Assembly (NCBI RefSeq): GCF_001428065.1
Contig: NZ_LMSE01000001.1
Span: forward strand, 183,931-247,930
Origin: Nostocoides sp. Soil756
GTDB lineage: Bacteria; Actinomycetota; Actinomycetes; Actinomycetales; Dermatophilaceae
Length of the DNA: 64,000 bases
Direction of reading: 5' to 3'
Shown here one piece after another: positions 1 through 9,504 of this stretch. The position numbers and the translations under genes are program-made. The notes under the pieces are model-generated. The model worked only from the letters and a program-made list of their open reading frames with translations. It ran no database searches and was not told where the DNA came from. Every line of letters begins with the position of its first letter. Position 1 is the stretch's first letter.

Positions 1-847
<847 letters not shown>

Positions 848-1114
848 GCATCCTCCAGGGGTCCGGCGGGGAGCGCCGACCTGTCCTCGACACCTCGACC
901 CGCTCGCGTGCGCGGCGAACGTAACACCGCGGATCGACCCCTGCGACCTCAGCAGTCCCACAGGTTCGTGAACTCCCGGGGAACGCTCGGAGGCCGTCCG
1001 CGGGCGTGAGCGGGGAACATCCGGGCCGGTCAGGGCCTTGGCCCAGAGGTAGATCCCCGGCGCGTGGGCGGCATCCGCCCCTCTGCGCCGCCCCCAGTGA
1101 CAGGAGCAGACGAC

Positions 1115-1981
1115 ATGAAGCAGCGTGCACTGGCAGACCGCCAGGTCGGCGCCATCGGGCTCGGCGGGATGCCGATGTCGATCGAGGGGCGCCCCGACGA
1201 GGCCCGCAGCATCGCGACCGTCCGTGCGGCGCTCGACGCCGGCGTCACCCTCATCGACACCGCCGACGCCTACCACCGCGACGCGAACGAGGTCGGCCAC
1301 AACGAGACCCTCATCGCCAAGGCCCTCGCCTCGTACGGCGGCGACACCTCGCACGTAGTCGTGGCGACCAAGGGCGGCCACCTGCGCCCGGGCGACGGCT
1401 CGTGGACGCGCAACGGCGACCCGGCCTACCTGAAGGCCGCCGCGAAGGCCTCGGCGCAGCGCCTGGGCGTCGACGCCATCGGGCTCTACCAGTTCCACCG
1501 GCCCGACCCGGAGGTCCCCTACGCCGAGTCGGTCGGGGCGCTGGCGGAGCTGCTCGACGAGGGCGTCATCCAGCGGGCCGGCATCTCGAACGCCACCGTG
1601 GCCCAGATCGACGAGGCCAACGAGGTGCTCGGCGGCCGCCTGGTATCGGTGCAGAACCAGTTCTCGCCGGCGTTCCTCTCCAGCCGCGGCGAGCTCGACC
1701 ACTGCGCCGAGCTGGGCATCGCCTTCCTGCCGTGGAGCCCGCTCGGCGGCATCAAGAGCGCCGGCGACCTCGGCGGCCGCCACGCGGCCTTCGCGACGGT
1801 GGCGCAGGCGCACGGGGTGAGCCCGCAGCAGGTGGCCCTGGCGTGGGAGCTCTCGCTGGCCGACGTCGTGCTGCCCATCCCGGGAGCCTCACGCCCGGCG
1901 TCCATCCAGGACTCCGTGCAGGCCGCGGACCTCGAGCTCACCGACGACGAGCTCGAGCAGCTGGGGTCGGCCGCGGGCTGA
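1115..1981 (+). CDS. Aldo/keto reductase, 288 aa
   Basis: NAD(P)H-dependent oxidoreductase of the AKR superfamily acting on carbonyl substrates in the cytoplasm; the substrate is unknown. The sequence shows the N-terminal GLGGMPMSIEG strand, the catalytic Asp-Tyr segment (LIDTADAYHRD), the Lys region (VVVATKGGH), the His strand (IGLYQFHRPDPEVPYAES) and a C-terminal NADP-binding IPGASRPASIQDSV. Length is normal for short AKRs. I chose ATG at 1115 because AGGAG lies about 10 bases upstream; an upstream in-frame ATG at 1064 has no ribosome binding site. It stands alone, facing the acyl-CoA dehydrogenase across a palindromic repeat. Confidence 0.87.
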   Translation: MKQRALADRQVGAIGLGGMPMSIEGRPDEARSIATVRAALDAGVTLIDTADAYHRDANEVGHNETLIAKALASYGGDTSHVVVATKGGHLRPGDGSWTRNGDPAYLKAAAKASAQRLGVDAIGLYQFHRPDPEVPYAESVGALAELLDEGVIQRAGISNATVAQIDEANEVLGGRLVSVQNQFSPAFLSSRGELDHCAELGIAFLPWSPLGGIKSAGDLGGRHAAFATVAQAHGVSPQQVALAWELSLADVVLPIPGASRPASIQDSVQAADLELTDDELEQLGSAAG

Positions 1982-2005
1982 CCGCGCGCGCCCTCCGGGC
2001 CTCGA

Positions 2006-2085
2006 GACCCCGGTTCGTCAGCCTCACCCCGGTTCGCTTCCGGGGTGAGGCTGACGTTTCGGGGTGACCCCGAAAAGCCGAGGTG
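2006..2085. repeat. Dispersed double-palindrome repeat, copy 1
   Basis: About 80 bp between convergent genes. It holds a perfect 16-bp inverted repeat (gtcagcctcaccccgg at 2017-2032, its complement at 2040-2055, 7-base loop), immediately followed by a second palindrome (tttcggggt / accccgaaa, 2057-2075, one-base centre). A diverged copy lies at 36714-36795. The first stem could work as a bidirectional terminator here, but the shared flanks and second palindrome mark it as a repeat family. Confidence 0.85.
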
Positions 2086-2099
2086 GTGGGGGGAGCGGG

Positions 2100-3281
2100 T
2101 CAGCCGAGGTGGCCGCGGACCGACACGTGGCCCTTGAGCAGGTTGCGGGCCAGGGTGCGGCGCTGGATCTCGTCGGTGCCCTCGTAGATGCGCAGCAGCC
2201 GCAGCTCGCGGTACCAGCGCTCGAGCGGCAGCTCGCGGGTGTAGCCCATCCCGCCGTGCACCTGGAGCATCCGGTCGACGATCTCGTTGCACTTGACCCC
2301 GCCGAAGAGCTTGGCCATCGACTGCGCCTGGCGCGAGTCACGACCCTCGTCGACCTGCCACGCGGCCGACAGCACCAGCCAGCGCAGCGCCTCGATCTCG
2401 GTGGCGGAGTCGGCGATCATCCACTGGATGGCCTGCCGCTCGGCGATCGGCTTGCCGAAGGTCACCCGGTTGCGAGCCCACTCCATGGCCATCTCGACCA
2501 TCCGCTCGCAGCCGCCCAGGGCGCGGGCCGGCAGCAGGTAGCGGCCCTTCCCGATCCACTGCATCGCGAGCGCGAAGCCCTTGCCCTCCTCGCCGAGGAT
2601 GGCCGAGTGCGGCACCCGCACGTCGTCGAACACCAGTGCCGCCGGGCCCCACTCGCCCATGGTGTCGATCTGCTGCGAGGTCCAGCCGCGGTCGCGGTCC
2701 ACCAGGAAACAGGTGACCGACTCCCCGGTGCGCCCCTCCTTGTGGGCCTCGGGGTCGGTGACCGCGAAGACCATCACGAAGTCGGCCTCGACCCCGCCGG
2801 TGATGAAGGTCTTCTCGCCGTTGATGACCCACTCGTCGCCCTCGCGCCGGGCCGAGGTGCGGATGGCGCGCGCGTCGGAGCCGGCGCCGGGCTCGGTGAT
2901 GGCGAAGCAGCTCTTGCGGGTGCCCTCGATGGTCGGGCGCAGGTACTCCTCCTGCTGGGCCTCGTTGGCGTGGAAGAGGATGTTGTCGGCGTCGCCGGCG
3001 AAGCGGAACGGCACGAACGAGCGCCCGAGCTCGACCTCGACCAGCGCGGCCATCACCGCCGACAGCCCCATCCCGCCGTACTCCTCCGGGGTCAGCACGC
3101 CGAAGAACCCGGCTTCACGGGCGGTGTCCTGCAGCCGCTTCAGCTCCTCGGGGGGCAGGCCGCGCTCGTGGCGGCGCTCGCGGGCCAGCACGTCCTGCTC
3201 GAGCGGCATGACCTCCTTCTCCACGAAGGTGCGGACCCACTGGCGGATGTCGCGCTCGTCGTCGGTCAGGCTCAGGTCCAT
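2100..3281 (-). CDS. Acyl-CoA dehydrogenase, 393 aa
   Basis: FAD-dependent alpha,beta-dehydrogenation of acyl-CoA thioesters in beta-oxidation or a related degradative route. The full-length family pattern is present: N-terminal helical domain (MDLSLTDDERDIRQWVRTF), FAD/substrate segment (CFAITEPGAGSDARAIRTSA), WVINGEKTFITGG, and the C-terminal helical domain ending in MLQVHGGMGYTRELPLERWYR and IYEGTDEIQ, where FAD contacts and family-typical residues lie. Three bases separate its start from the stop of the upstream CoA ligase, so the two form one minus-strand operon. The pairing suggests activation and first oxidation of one carboxylic acid substrate, which cannot be named from sequence. Confidence 0.93.
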   Translation of the reverse strand: MDLSLTDDERDIRQWVRTFVEKEVMPLEQDVLARERRHERGLPPEELKRLQDTAREAGFFGVLTPEEYGGMGLSAVMAALVEVELGRSFVPFRFAGDADNILFHANEAQQEEYLRPTIEGTRKSCFAITEPGAGSDARAIRTSARREGDEWVINGEKTFITGGVEADFVMVFAVTDPEAHKEGRTGESVTCFLVDRDRGWTSQQIDTMGEWGPAALVFDDVRVPHSAILGEEGKGFALAMQWIGKGRYLLPARALGGCERMVEMAMEWARNRVTFGKPIAERQAIQWMIADSATEIEALRWLVLSAAWQVDEGRDSRQAQSMAKLFGGVKCNEIVDRMLQVHGGMGYTRELPLERWYRELRLLRIYEGTDEIQRRTLARNLLKGHVSVRGHLG

Positions 3282-3284
3282 CGG

Positions 3285-4841
3285 TCAGTCCTCCTGGTGG
3301 GTGGCGGTCGGGGTGGGGTCGGCGGCGGGCGTGGGGTCGGCGGCGGGCGCGGCGAACCGGGCCCGCAGCTCGCGCTTGAGCACCTTGTGGCTGGGGCCGA
3401 GCGGCAGCGCGTCGACCACCTCCACCCGGCGCGGGTACTTGTGCTTGCCGAGCCGCTCACGGGCCCAGGCGATCAGCTCGTCGGGCTCGACCGGTGCCAC
3501 GCCGGACGGCACGACGACGGCGCACACCTCCTCGCCCTGCATCGCGTCGGGCAGCCCGACCACGGCGACCTGGCCGACGCCCTCGTGCCGCGAGAGGACC
3601 TCCTCGACGTCGCGCGGGTAGACGTTGAAGCCGCCGCGGATGATGAGGTCCTTCTTGCGGTCGACGACCCGGATGAAGCCGTCCTCGTCCTTGATGCCGA
3701 TGTCACCGGTGCGGAACCAGCCGTCGACCAGCACCGCGGCGCTGGCGTCGGGGTCGTCGAGGTAGCCGGCGAAGACGTTGTGCCCGCGGATGACGATCTC
3801 GCCGCGCTCCCCGGTGGGCACCAGGTCGATGCGCTCCTCGACGGCGTCGTCGGCCACCTCGACGTCGACGCCCCACATGGGGTGGCCGATGGTGCCGGGG
3901 CGCACCCCGAAGCGGCGCTGGTTCGACGTGGCCGTGGGGGAGGTCTCGGACAGCCCGTAGCCCTCGTAGATCGGTGCCCCGAAGGCCTGCTCGAACCGCT
4001 CGAGCACCACCACGGGCAGCGAGGCCCCGCCCGAGATGCAGTCGCGCAGCCGGGGCAGCTCGGCGGCGGCCCCGGCCGCCTCGACCAGCTGCACGTACAT
4101 CGTCGGCACGCCCATGAAGATGGTCGCCCGCTCGCGCACCATCAGCTCGATGGCCTGGGCGGCGTCGAAGCGCGGCTGGAGGACGAGGGTGGCGCCGACC
4201 CGGAAGGTGGTGTTCATCGCCACGGTCTGCCCGAAGGTGTGGAACAGCGGGAGGCTGCCCATGATCACGTCGTCGCGGCGTACCTCGTTGCCGTCGAAGG
4301 CGTTGACGGTCGCGTTCATCACGAGGTTGAGGTGGGTGAGCAGGGCGCCCTTCGGCAGGCCCGTCGTGCCGCTGGTGTAGAAGATCACGGCGGTGTCGGC
4401 GGGGTCGCGCGAGACGTACGTGGGCAGCGGGTCGGCGCCGTCGCCCAGACCGGTGAGGCTGACCGCCGGCACGCCCACCTCGCCGGCCGCGGGCGCGGCC
4501 AGGGCGGCGAGCGCGTCGTGGTGCAGCAGCAGCTCGGCCCCGGAGTGGCGGACCAGGTAGGCGATCTCGCTCGCGCCCAGGAGCGTCGGCACCGGCACCA
4601 CGACCCCACCGACGGCGAGGATGCCGTAGTACGACGTGACGAAGTCGGTGACGTTCGGGGCCAGCAGGGCCACCCGGGTACCGGGCCCCACGCCCCGCGC
4701 ACGCAGGTCGGCGGCGCTGCGCCGGGCGGCCTCCCACAGGTCCCGGTAAGAGGTGCGGCGGTCGCCCTCGACGACCGCCGTCGCGGTGGGGGTGCGCAGC
4801 GCGCTCTCGGCGAGCAGAACGGCCAGGGACAGGGTGGGCAT
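3285..4841 (-). CDS. AMP-forming acyl-CoA ligase (long-chain fatty-acid-CoA ligase type), 518 aa
   Basis: ANL-superfamily enzyme that activates a carboxylic acid with ATP and CoA. Signature motifs are visible in order: the P-loop VIFYTSGTTGLPKG, the adenylate-binding YEGYGLSETSPT, the WFRTGDIG motif, the hinge VDRKKDLIIRGGFNVYP and the C-terminal catalytic-lysine region SHKVLKREL. Length is normal. ATG 4841 was chosen because GGAGG precedes it by about 7 bases and the protein start (MPTLSLAVLLAESA) matches the family; the frame stays open further upstream without family similarity. The C-terminus carries a short Ala-Pro-Thr-rich tail with a repeated AADPTP unit. Co-transcribed with the downstream acyl-CoA dehydrogenase. 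Confidence 0.92.
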   Translation of the reverse strand: MPTLSLAVLLAESALRTPTATAVVEGDRRTSYRDLWEAARRSAADLRARGVGPGTRVALLAPNVTDFVTSYYGILAVGGVVVPVPTLLGASEIAYLVRHSGAELLLHHDALAALAAPAAGEVGVPAVSLTGLGDGADPLPTYVSRDPADTAVIFYTSGTTGLPKGALLTHLNLVMNATVNAFDGNEVRRDDVIMGSLPLFHTFGQTVAMNTTFRVGATLVLQPRFDAAQAIELMVRERATIFMGVPTMYVQLVEAAGAAAELPRLRDCISGGASLPVVVLERFEQAFGAPIYEGYGLSETSPTATSNQRRFGVRPGTIGHPMWGVDVEVADDAVEERIDLVPTGERGEIVIRGHNVFAGYLDDPDASAAVLVDGWFRTGDIGIKDEDGFIRVVDRKKDLIIRGGFNVYPRDVEEVLSRHEGVGQVAVVGLPDAMQGEEVCAVVVPSGVAPVEPDELIAWARERLGKHKYPRRVEVVDALPLGPSHKVLKRELRARFAAPAADPTPAADPTPTATHQED

Positions 4842-5088
4842 CGTCGCCTCCGAGCGTCGGGGGGCCGACGTCCGTCGTCGGCGGGGGACCTCGCCCCACT
4901 CTTCCTCAGCCGGGCCTCCGGCGGGGGCCGACGCTCGGAGCAGGGCGGGCCTGGACACACCCCGGCGTCCCCGAGGGGCGGCGCGGTGACCGGATCGAGA
5001 CGTGGCGAACGTGCGATCGAGACCTTCTGGCCTCATCATGGTCCCGGGACGAGGGCTCGCGATGGCGGGCCGCGAGAGGTAGAACCAC

Positions 5089-6507
5089 ATGAACAAGCGC
5101 AGCAAGGTGCTGCTCACGGCGGCCGTCGCCATCCCGATGGCACTGGGGGGAGTGGGCACGGCGTACGCCGCCCACTACCAGGACCGCGCCCTGCCGGGCA
5201 GCACGCTGGCGGGGCAGCCGGTCGCCGGGATGACCCGTGACGAGGTCGCTGCGTCGGTGCGCGAGCGCGCCACCGACCTCCGCGTCGAGGTGCACGCCGG
5301 CACCGACACCAGCCGCCGCAGCCTGGCCGACCTCGGCTACTCCGTCGACGTCGACGCCACCGTCGACGCCGTCTTCGCGGCCAACCGCTCGTGGTCCTCC
5401 TACGCCACGTCGCTGGTGACCCCGCGCGACATCGACGCCGTCGTGACCTCCGACGACTCACGCATCGCGGCCGTGGCCACCCAGCTGGTCGCCACGGCCG
5501 GCAAGGTTGGCAAGGACGCCGGCGTAGGGCTGAACCGGGGCAAGACCTCGTTCGTGGTCAGCCCGGCCGTCGCGGGGGCCACCGTCGACCCCGCGAGCTT
5601 CCAGGACGTCGTCGAGCAGGCCGCCACCGATCTCCGGCCGACCACCGCCACGGTCCGCTTCGTCACCCTCGACCCGGCGGTCACCACCGCCGCCGCGCAG
5701 AAGGTCGCCGACGCCGCGAACGCCTTGGTCTCGCACCGCGTCTCGGTGTCCGACGGGCAGCAGCCGCGCGTGGCCGACGCCGCCCTCAAGGCCTCGTGGG
5801 TCACCATCCCCGTCACCGACGGCGTGCCCGGTACGCCCACCCTCGATGCCGCGAAGGTGCGCACGTGGGTCGACTCCCTGGCCGCCGACGCCAAGTCCGA
5901 GCCCAGCGACGGGCTGCGCAACGTCAGCGCCGCGGGCGCCGTGCTGAGCGTCGTCGACCAGCGGCACGACGGCCGCGTCGTCACCAACGGGCCTGCGGTC
6001 GCGAAGGCCGCCCTGGCGGCGATGGCGGCCGGCAAGAGCTACTCCGGCACCTTCACCTACGACATCATCGCGGCCTCGTGGAAGGACCGCACCGTCGCCG
6101 TCGGCGCCGAGAAGCTGGCCTACCCCGCGGCCGACGGCGAGAAGTGGATCGAGGTCGACCTGGGGTCGCACACCATGACGGCCTACGTCGGCGCGAGCGT
6201 GGTCTACGGCCCCGTCGCGATGGTCAACGGTGCCCCCAAGACCCCGACCCGCGTGGGCACCTTCCACGTGTACTACAAGAACCCGCTGATGACGATGCGC
6301 GGCAGCAACGCCGACGGCAGCGACTACGAGACGCCCGACGTCCCGTGGTCGAGCTTCTTCGACGGTGGGATCGCGCTGCACGGGGCGTACTGGCGCTCCA
6401 CCTTCGGGTACGCGGCCTCGCACGGCTGCGTGAACCTCCCGGTGCCGGTCGCGAAGTGGGTCTACGACTTCGCGCCCATCGGCACCCCGGTCGCCGTCCA
6501 CTCGTGA
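5089..6507 (+). CDS. Secreted L,D-transpeptidase (YkuD family) with N-terminal peptidoglycan-binding-like domains, 472 aa
   Basis: Forms 3-3 peptidoglycan cross-links or attaches proteins to peptidoglycan, outside the membrane. An N-terminal signal/anchor (MNKRSKVLLTAAVAIPMALGGVGTAYAA) is followed by two repeats resembling the VanW-associated peptidoglycan-binding module (PG_binding_4), then the YkuD domain from about residue 350 (WIEVDLGSHTMTAYVG). The catalytic signature is intact: His431-Gly, then Ser444-His445-Gly446-Cys447 followed by VNLP, with Cys447 as nucleophile. The usual GTPxxPTRVGTF-type substrate loop reads APKTPTRVGTF. Divergent from the CoA ligase across 247 bp. Followed by a long inverted repeat at 6549-6608 that probably ends transcription. 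Confidence 0.93.
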   Translation: MNKRSKVLLTAAVAIPMALGGVGTAYAAHYQDRALPGSTLAGQPVAGMTRDEVAASVRERATDLRVEVHAGTDTSRRSLADLGYSVDVDATVDAVFAANRSWSSYATSLVTPRDIDAVVTSDDSRIAAVATQLVATAGKVGKDAGVGLNRGKTSFVVSPAVAGATVDPASFQDVVEQAATDLRPTTATVRFVTLDPAVTTAAAQKVADAANALVSHRVSVSDGQQPRVADAALKASWVTIPVTDGVPGTPTLDAAKVRTWVDSLAADAKSEPSDGLRNVSAAGAVLSVVDQRHDGRVVTNGPAVAKAALAAMAAGKSYSGTFTYDIIAASWKDRTVAVGAEKLAYPAADGEKWIEVDLGSHTMTAYVGASVVYGPVAMVNGAPKTPTRVGTFHVYYKNPLMTMRGSNADGSDYETPDVPWSSFFDGGIALHGAYWRSTFGYAASHGCVNLPVPVAKWVYDFAPIGTPVAVHS

Positions 6508-6548
6508 CCCCCGGCGACCGGAGGGGCGCCGCCGCTCCACGACGCCCG

Positions 6549-6608
6549 TCGAGAGGAGGCGACACGCTGGCGCCCCGGACATCCGGTCGGCGTGTCGCCT
6601 CCTCTCGA
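6549..6608. terminator. Long inverted repeat downstream of the L,D-transpeptidase gene
   Basis: Perfect 19-bp arms (tcgagaggaggcgacacgc at 6549-6567 and its complement at 6590-6608) enclose a 22-base GC-rich loop. It starts 41 bases after the transpeptidase stop and ends 44 bases before the hydrolase start. No U-tract follows, which is usual in actinomycete terminators. The large loop also allows a protein-binding or repeat-element reading. Confidence 0.55.
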
Positions 6609-6652
6609 TGCGGCACCGATGAGTTCCGACGCCCCCGCCGGTCCACCCGGGT

Positions 6653-7567
6653 ATGACGACGCACCCCGGCCCCGCGCCCACCACCGACACCCTCCCCGTG
6701 GAGGGGGCCGTCCTCACCTACGACGTGCGGGGTGACCTCGCCTCGACGACCCCCGACCGTCCTCCGCTGCTGCTCGTCGGGGCCCCGATGCCCGCGAGCG
6801 GCTTCACCACGCTGGCCTCGCACTTCCCCGACCGCGTCGTGGTCACCTACGACCCCCGCAACACCGGGCGCAGCACCCGCGACGAGCCGACCGCCGCCGT
6901 GACCACCGCCGAGCACGCGGCCGACCTGCACGCGCTGGTCACCGCGCTCGGGCGTGGCCCGGTCGACCTCTTCGGGTCCTCCGGCGGTGCGGTGGTCGCG
7001 CTGGGGCTGCTCGCCCTCCACCCCGACGACCTGCGCGTGCTCGTCGCGCACGAGCCCCCCGTCGCCGGGCTGTTGCCGGATGCCGAGCGGCTGGCCGCGG
7101 TGCACGCCGACATCATCCACACCTACGACCGGGCGGGACACGGGCCGGCGATGGCCCGCTTCATCGCGCACGTGATGCACCGGGGCGAGGTCCCGGCCGA
7201 CGCGCTCGACCGCCCCGCGCCCGACCCTGCGATGTTCGGCCTCTCCGCGGAGGACGACGGCCGCCGCGACGACCCGCTGATGGCGAACCTGCGCGGCGGG
7301 GTGGCGGGCGGCGAGGTCGACGTGGAGGCCGTCCGGCGCGCACCCACCACGGTGGTCGTCGGCGTGGGCGCGGAGTCCGGGGGTCCCACCGACGGCGAGA
7401 TGGCCGCACGGTCGGCCCACGCGCTGGCGGCCGCCCTGGGGCTCGAGCCGGTGGTCTTCCCCGGCGGCCACAACGGCTTCCTCGGCGGCGAGTACGGCCA
7501 GACCGATGAGCCCGAGGCGTTCGCGGCCACCCTGCGCGTGGTGCTCGACCGGGCGGTGGTGTCGTGA
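6653..7567 (+). CDS. Alpha/beta-fold hydrolase, 304 aa
   Basis: The serine-hydrolase fold is shown by the strand before the oxyanion region (PPLLLVGAPMPASGF), VVTYDPRNTGRSTR, the nucleophile elbow LFGSSGGAVVALGLLALHP, and a late catalytic His region (VVFPGGHNGFLGGEY). The sequence VLVAHEPPVAGLLP after the elbow is common in actinobacterial hydrolases of this type. Substrate is unknown. A 109-base gap separates it from the next gene, so co-transcription is possible but not shown. Confidence 0.85.
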   Translation: MTTHPGPAPTTDTLPVEGAVLTYDVRGDLASTTPDRPPLLLVGAPMPASGFTTLASHFPDRVVVTYDPRNTGRSTRDEPTAAVTTAEHAADLHALVTALGRGPVDLFGSSGGAVVALGLLALHPDDLRVLVAHEPPVAGLLPDAERLAAVHADIIHTYDRAGHGPAMARFIAHVMHRGEVPADALDRPAPDPAMFGLSAEDDGRRDDPLMANLRGGVAGGEVDVEAVRRAPTTVVVGVGAESGGPTDGEMAARSAHALAAALGLEPVVFPGGHNGFLGGEYGQTDEPEAFAATLRVVLDRAVVS

Positions 7568-7676
7568 GCGCCTGCCGTCGCCCGGGCGGCGACCCTTGCC
7601 GCGCCGCCCGTGGCTCGCGACACTGGTCGGCGCGGCCCCCCGCTCCGGGGACCGGCCCCGAGGGAAGGGGAGCGTG

Positions 7677-8855
7677 ATGTCCGAGCCGACCATCCACCTG
7701 CTGGTGGGGACGAGCAAGGGGGCGTTCGTCCTCGACGGTGACGGCGACCGGGCGCACTGGCGCGTGCGCGGGCCGTACTGCGACGGCTGGCCCATCAACC
7801 ACGCGGTCGGCGACCCCGCCACCGGCACGATGTGGGCCGGCGGCGGCAGCGACTGGACGGGCGCGGGGGTCTGGCGCTCCGACGACGCCGGCCACACGTG
7901 GGAGCTCACGAAGCTGACCACCGGACAGCTGGACCAGTGGGCCGCGAACGACCCGGGGTTCGCCGCGATGATGGGCTGGACCGAGGAGCCTGCGCCCTTC
8001 GGCGACCGGTTCGCGCAGGTCTGGTCGCTCGGGCGCTCGGGCGGCCGTCTCTACGCCGGGACCAAGCCCGCGATGCTGCTGGTCAGCGACGACGACGGCC
8101 GGACCTGGGACGAGGTCAAGGGCCTCAGCGACCATCCCTCGCGCGAGGAGTGGGTCCCCGGCGGGGCCGGCCTGGTGCTGCACACCATCGTGGCCGACCC
8201 GCAGGACCCCGAACGGATGTGGCTCGGCATCTCGTCGGCGGGGGTCTTCGCCACCACCGACGGAGGCGTGACGTGGGAGCGGCGCAACGACCTGGCCGAC
8301 CCGCACGCCGGTGACGCGTACGACCATCCCGCGTCGGCCTCCGACGGGCACACCGGGCTGTGCGTGCACCACCTGGAGGGTGCCCCCGGCGGGCGGCTCT
8401 ACCAGCAGAACCACCACGGGGTCTGGCGCTCCGACGACGGCGCCGGCACCTGGCACGACGTGACGGCCGGGCTGCCCTCGACCTTCGGCTTCCCGCTGTG
8501 GGCGCACCCGCGCGACGGCGGGACGGTGTGGACGCTGCCGCTGAACGGCGACATGGAGGGCCGCTTCCCGCCGGATGCCTCCGCCGCTGTGTGGCGCTCG
8601 CGCGACGCCGGCGCCACCTGGGAGGCGATGCGCGAGGGCCTGCCGCAGGAGACGTGCTTCTTCACCGTGCTGCGCCAGGGGATGACCGGCGACCACCAGG
8701 ACCCGGCCGGGGTCTACTTCGGCACCAACTCCGGGTCGGTCTTCGCCAGCCGCGACGAGGGGGAGAGCTGGAGCGAGGTCGCCCGGCACCTGCCCACCGT
8801 GCTGTCGGTCGACGTGGTCCTCGAGCCGGCGGCGCTGCCGGTCGCCGGCTCGTAG
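7677..8855 (+). CDS. BNR/Asp-box repeat protein (sialidase-like beta-propeller), 392 aa
   Basis: A predicted cytoplasmic beta-propeller with repeated Asp-box motifs (S/T-x-D-x-G-x-T-W), such as VWRSDDAGHTW, LVSDDDGRTW, FATTDGGVTW, VWRSDDGAGTW, VWRSRDAGATW and FASRDEGESW. Six or more are spread evenly along the protein. No signal peptide is visible, so the common label of glycosyl hydrolase/exo-sialidase is doubtful; actinobacterial relatives are usually just WD40/YVTN/BNR-like proteins. ATG 7677 follows an AGGGAAGGGGAGC ribosome-binding stretch; the frame is open further upstream without propeller sequence. The start of the next gene is 9 bases downstream. Confidence 0.82.
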   Translation: MSEPTIHLLVGTSKGAFVLDGDGDRAHWRVRGPYCDGWPINHAVGDPATGTMWAGGGSDWTGAGVWRSDDAGHTWELTKLTTGQLDQWAANDPGFAAMMGWTEEPAPFGDRFAQVWSLGRSGGRLYAGTKPAMLLVSDDDGRTWDEVKGLSDHPSREEWVPGGAGLVLHTIVADPQDPERMWLGISSAGVFATTDGGVTWERRNDLADPHAGDAYDHPASASDGHTGLCVHHLEGAPGGRLYQQNHHGVWRSDDGAGTWHDVTAGLPSTFGFPLWAHPRDGGTVWTLPLNGDMEGRFPPDASAAVWRSRDAGATWEAMREGLPQETCFFTVLRQGMTGDHQDPAGVYFGTNSGSVFASRDEGESWSEVARHLPTVLSVDVVLEPAALPVAGS

Positions 8856-8864
8856 GCTGGGCCG

Positions 8865-9419
8865 ATGGCGAGTACGACGCGCTCCACGACCGCGGTCACC
8901 TTCTCGGGCGCCCTCGAGGTGGTGGCCTCGACGACGCTGGTGCGCCTGCCCGCCGAGGCCAGCCGGGCGCTGCCGTCGCGGGGGCAGGTGGCGGTGGCCG
9001 GCACCTTCGGCGGCCGGGCGTTCAGCACCGTGCTCGAGCCGGACGGGCGGCGTGGCCACTGGCTGCGCGTCGACCCCGACCTGGCGACGGCAGCCGGCGT
9101 CGCCCCGGGCGACGTCGTCGACGTCACCGTCGAGCCGGTCCAGGACTGGCCCGAACCCGAGGTCCCGGGCGACCTCGGCGCGGCGCTCGCGGCCGCGCCC
9201 GCGCACATCCGCGACATCTGGGACGACATCACGCCGATGGCCCGATGGGAGTGGGTGCGCTGGGTCGGGGCCACCCGCAACCCCGACACCCGGGCCAAAC
9301 GGGTGGGCGTGAGCCTGGACAAGATGGACCACGGCAAGCGCCGGCCGTGCTGTTTCGACCTGGCCTCGTGCACCGACCCCGACGTCGCGCGCAGCGGGAA
9401 GCTGCCCGAGCCCGGCTGA
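8865..9419 (+). CDS. DUF1905 / YdeI-type (OmpD-associated) protein, 184 aa
   Basis: The N-terminal half is a DUF1905 beta-barrel (VTFSGALEVVASTTLVRLPAEASRALPSRG followed by VEGTFGG-like VAGTFGGRAF). The C-terminal half is the YdeI/Omdp-type helical segment (RDIWDDITPMARWEWVRWVGATRNPDTRAKRVGVSLDKMDHGKRRPCCF). In this family the C-terminal part is recognised by the WExxxW and KRRPCC patterns; biochemical function is unknown. It starts 9 bases after the BNR-protein stop and is probably co-transcribed with it. Confidence 0.8.
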   Translation: MASTTRSTTAVTFSGALEVVASTTLVRLPAEASRALPSRGQVAVAGTFGGRAFSTVLEPDGRRGHWLRVDPDLATAAGVAPGDVVDVTVEPVQDWPEPEVPGDLGAALAAAPAHIRDIWDDITPMARWEWVRWVGATRNPDTRAKRVGVSLDKMDHGKRRPCCFDLASCTDPDVARSGKLPEPG

Positions 9420-9504
9420 CCGGCCGGCGGCGTCCCGGCCCCGGGGCCGGCGCGGCTAGCATCGGCTCCTGGACGCAGGTGAGCCGAAGGGAACGGACCG
9501 CACG

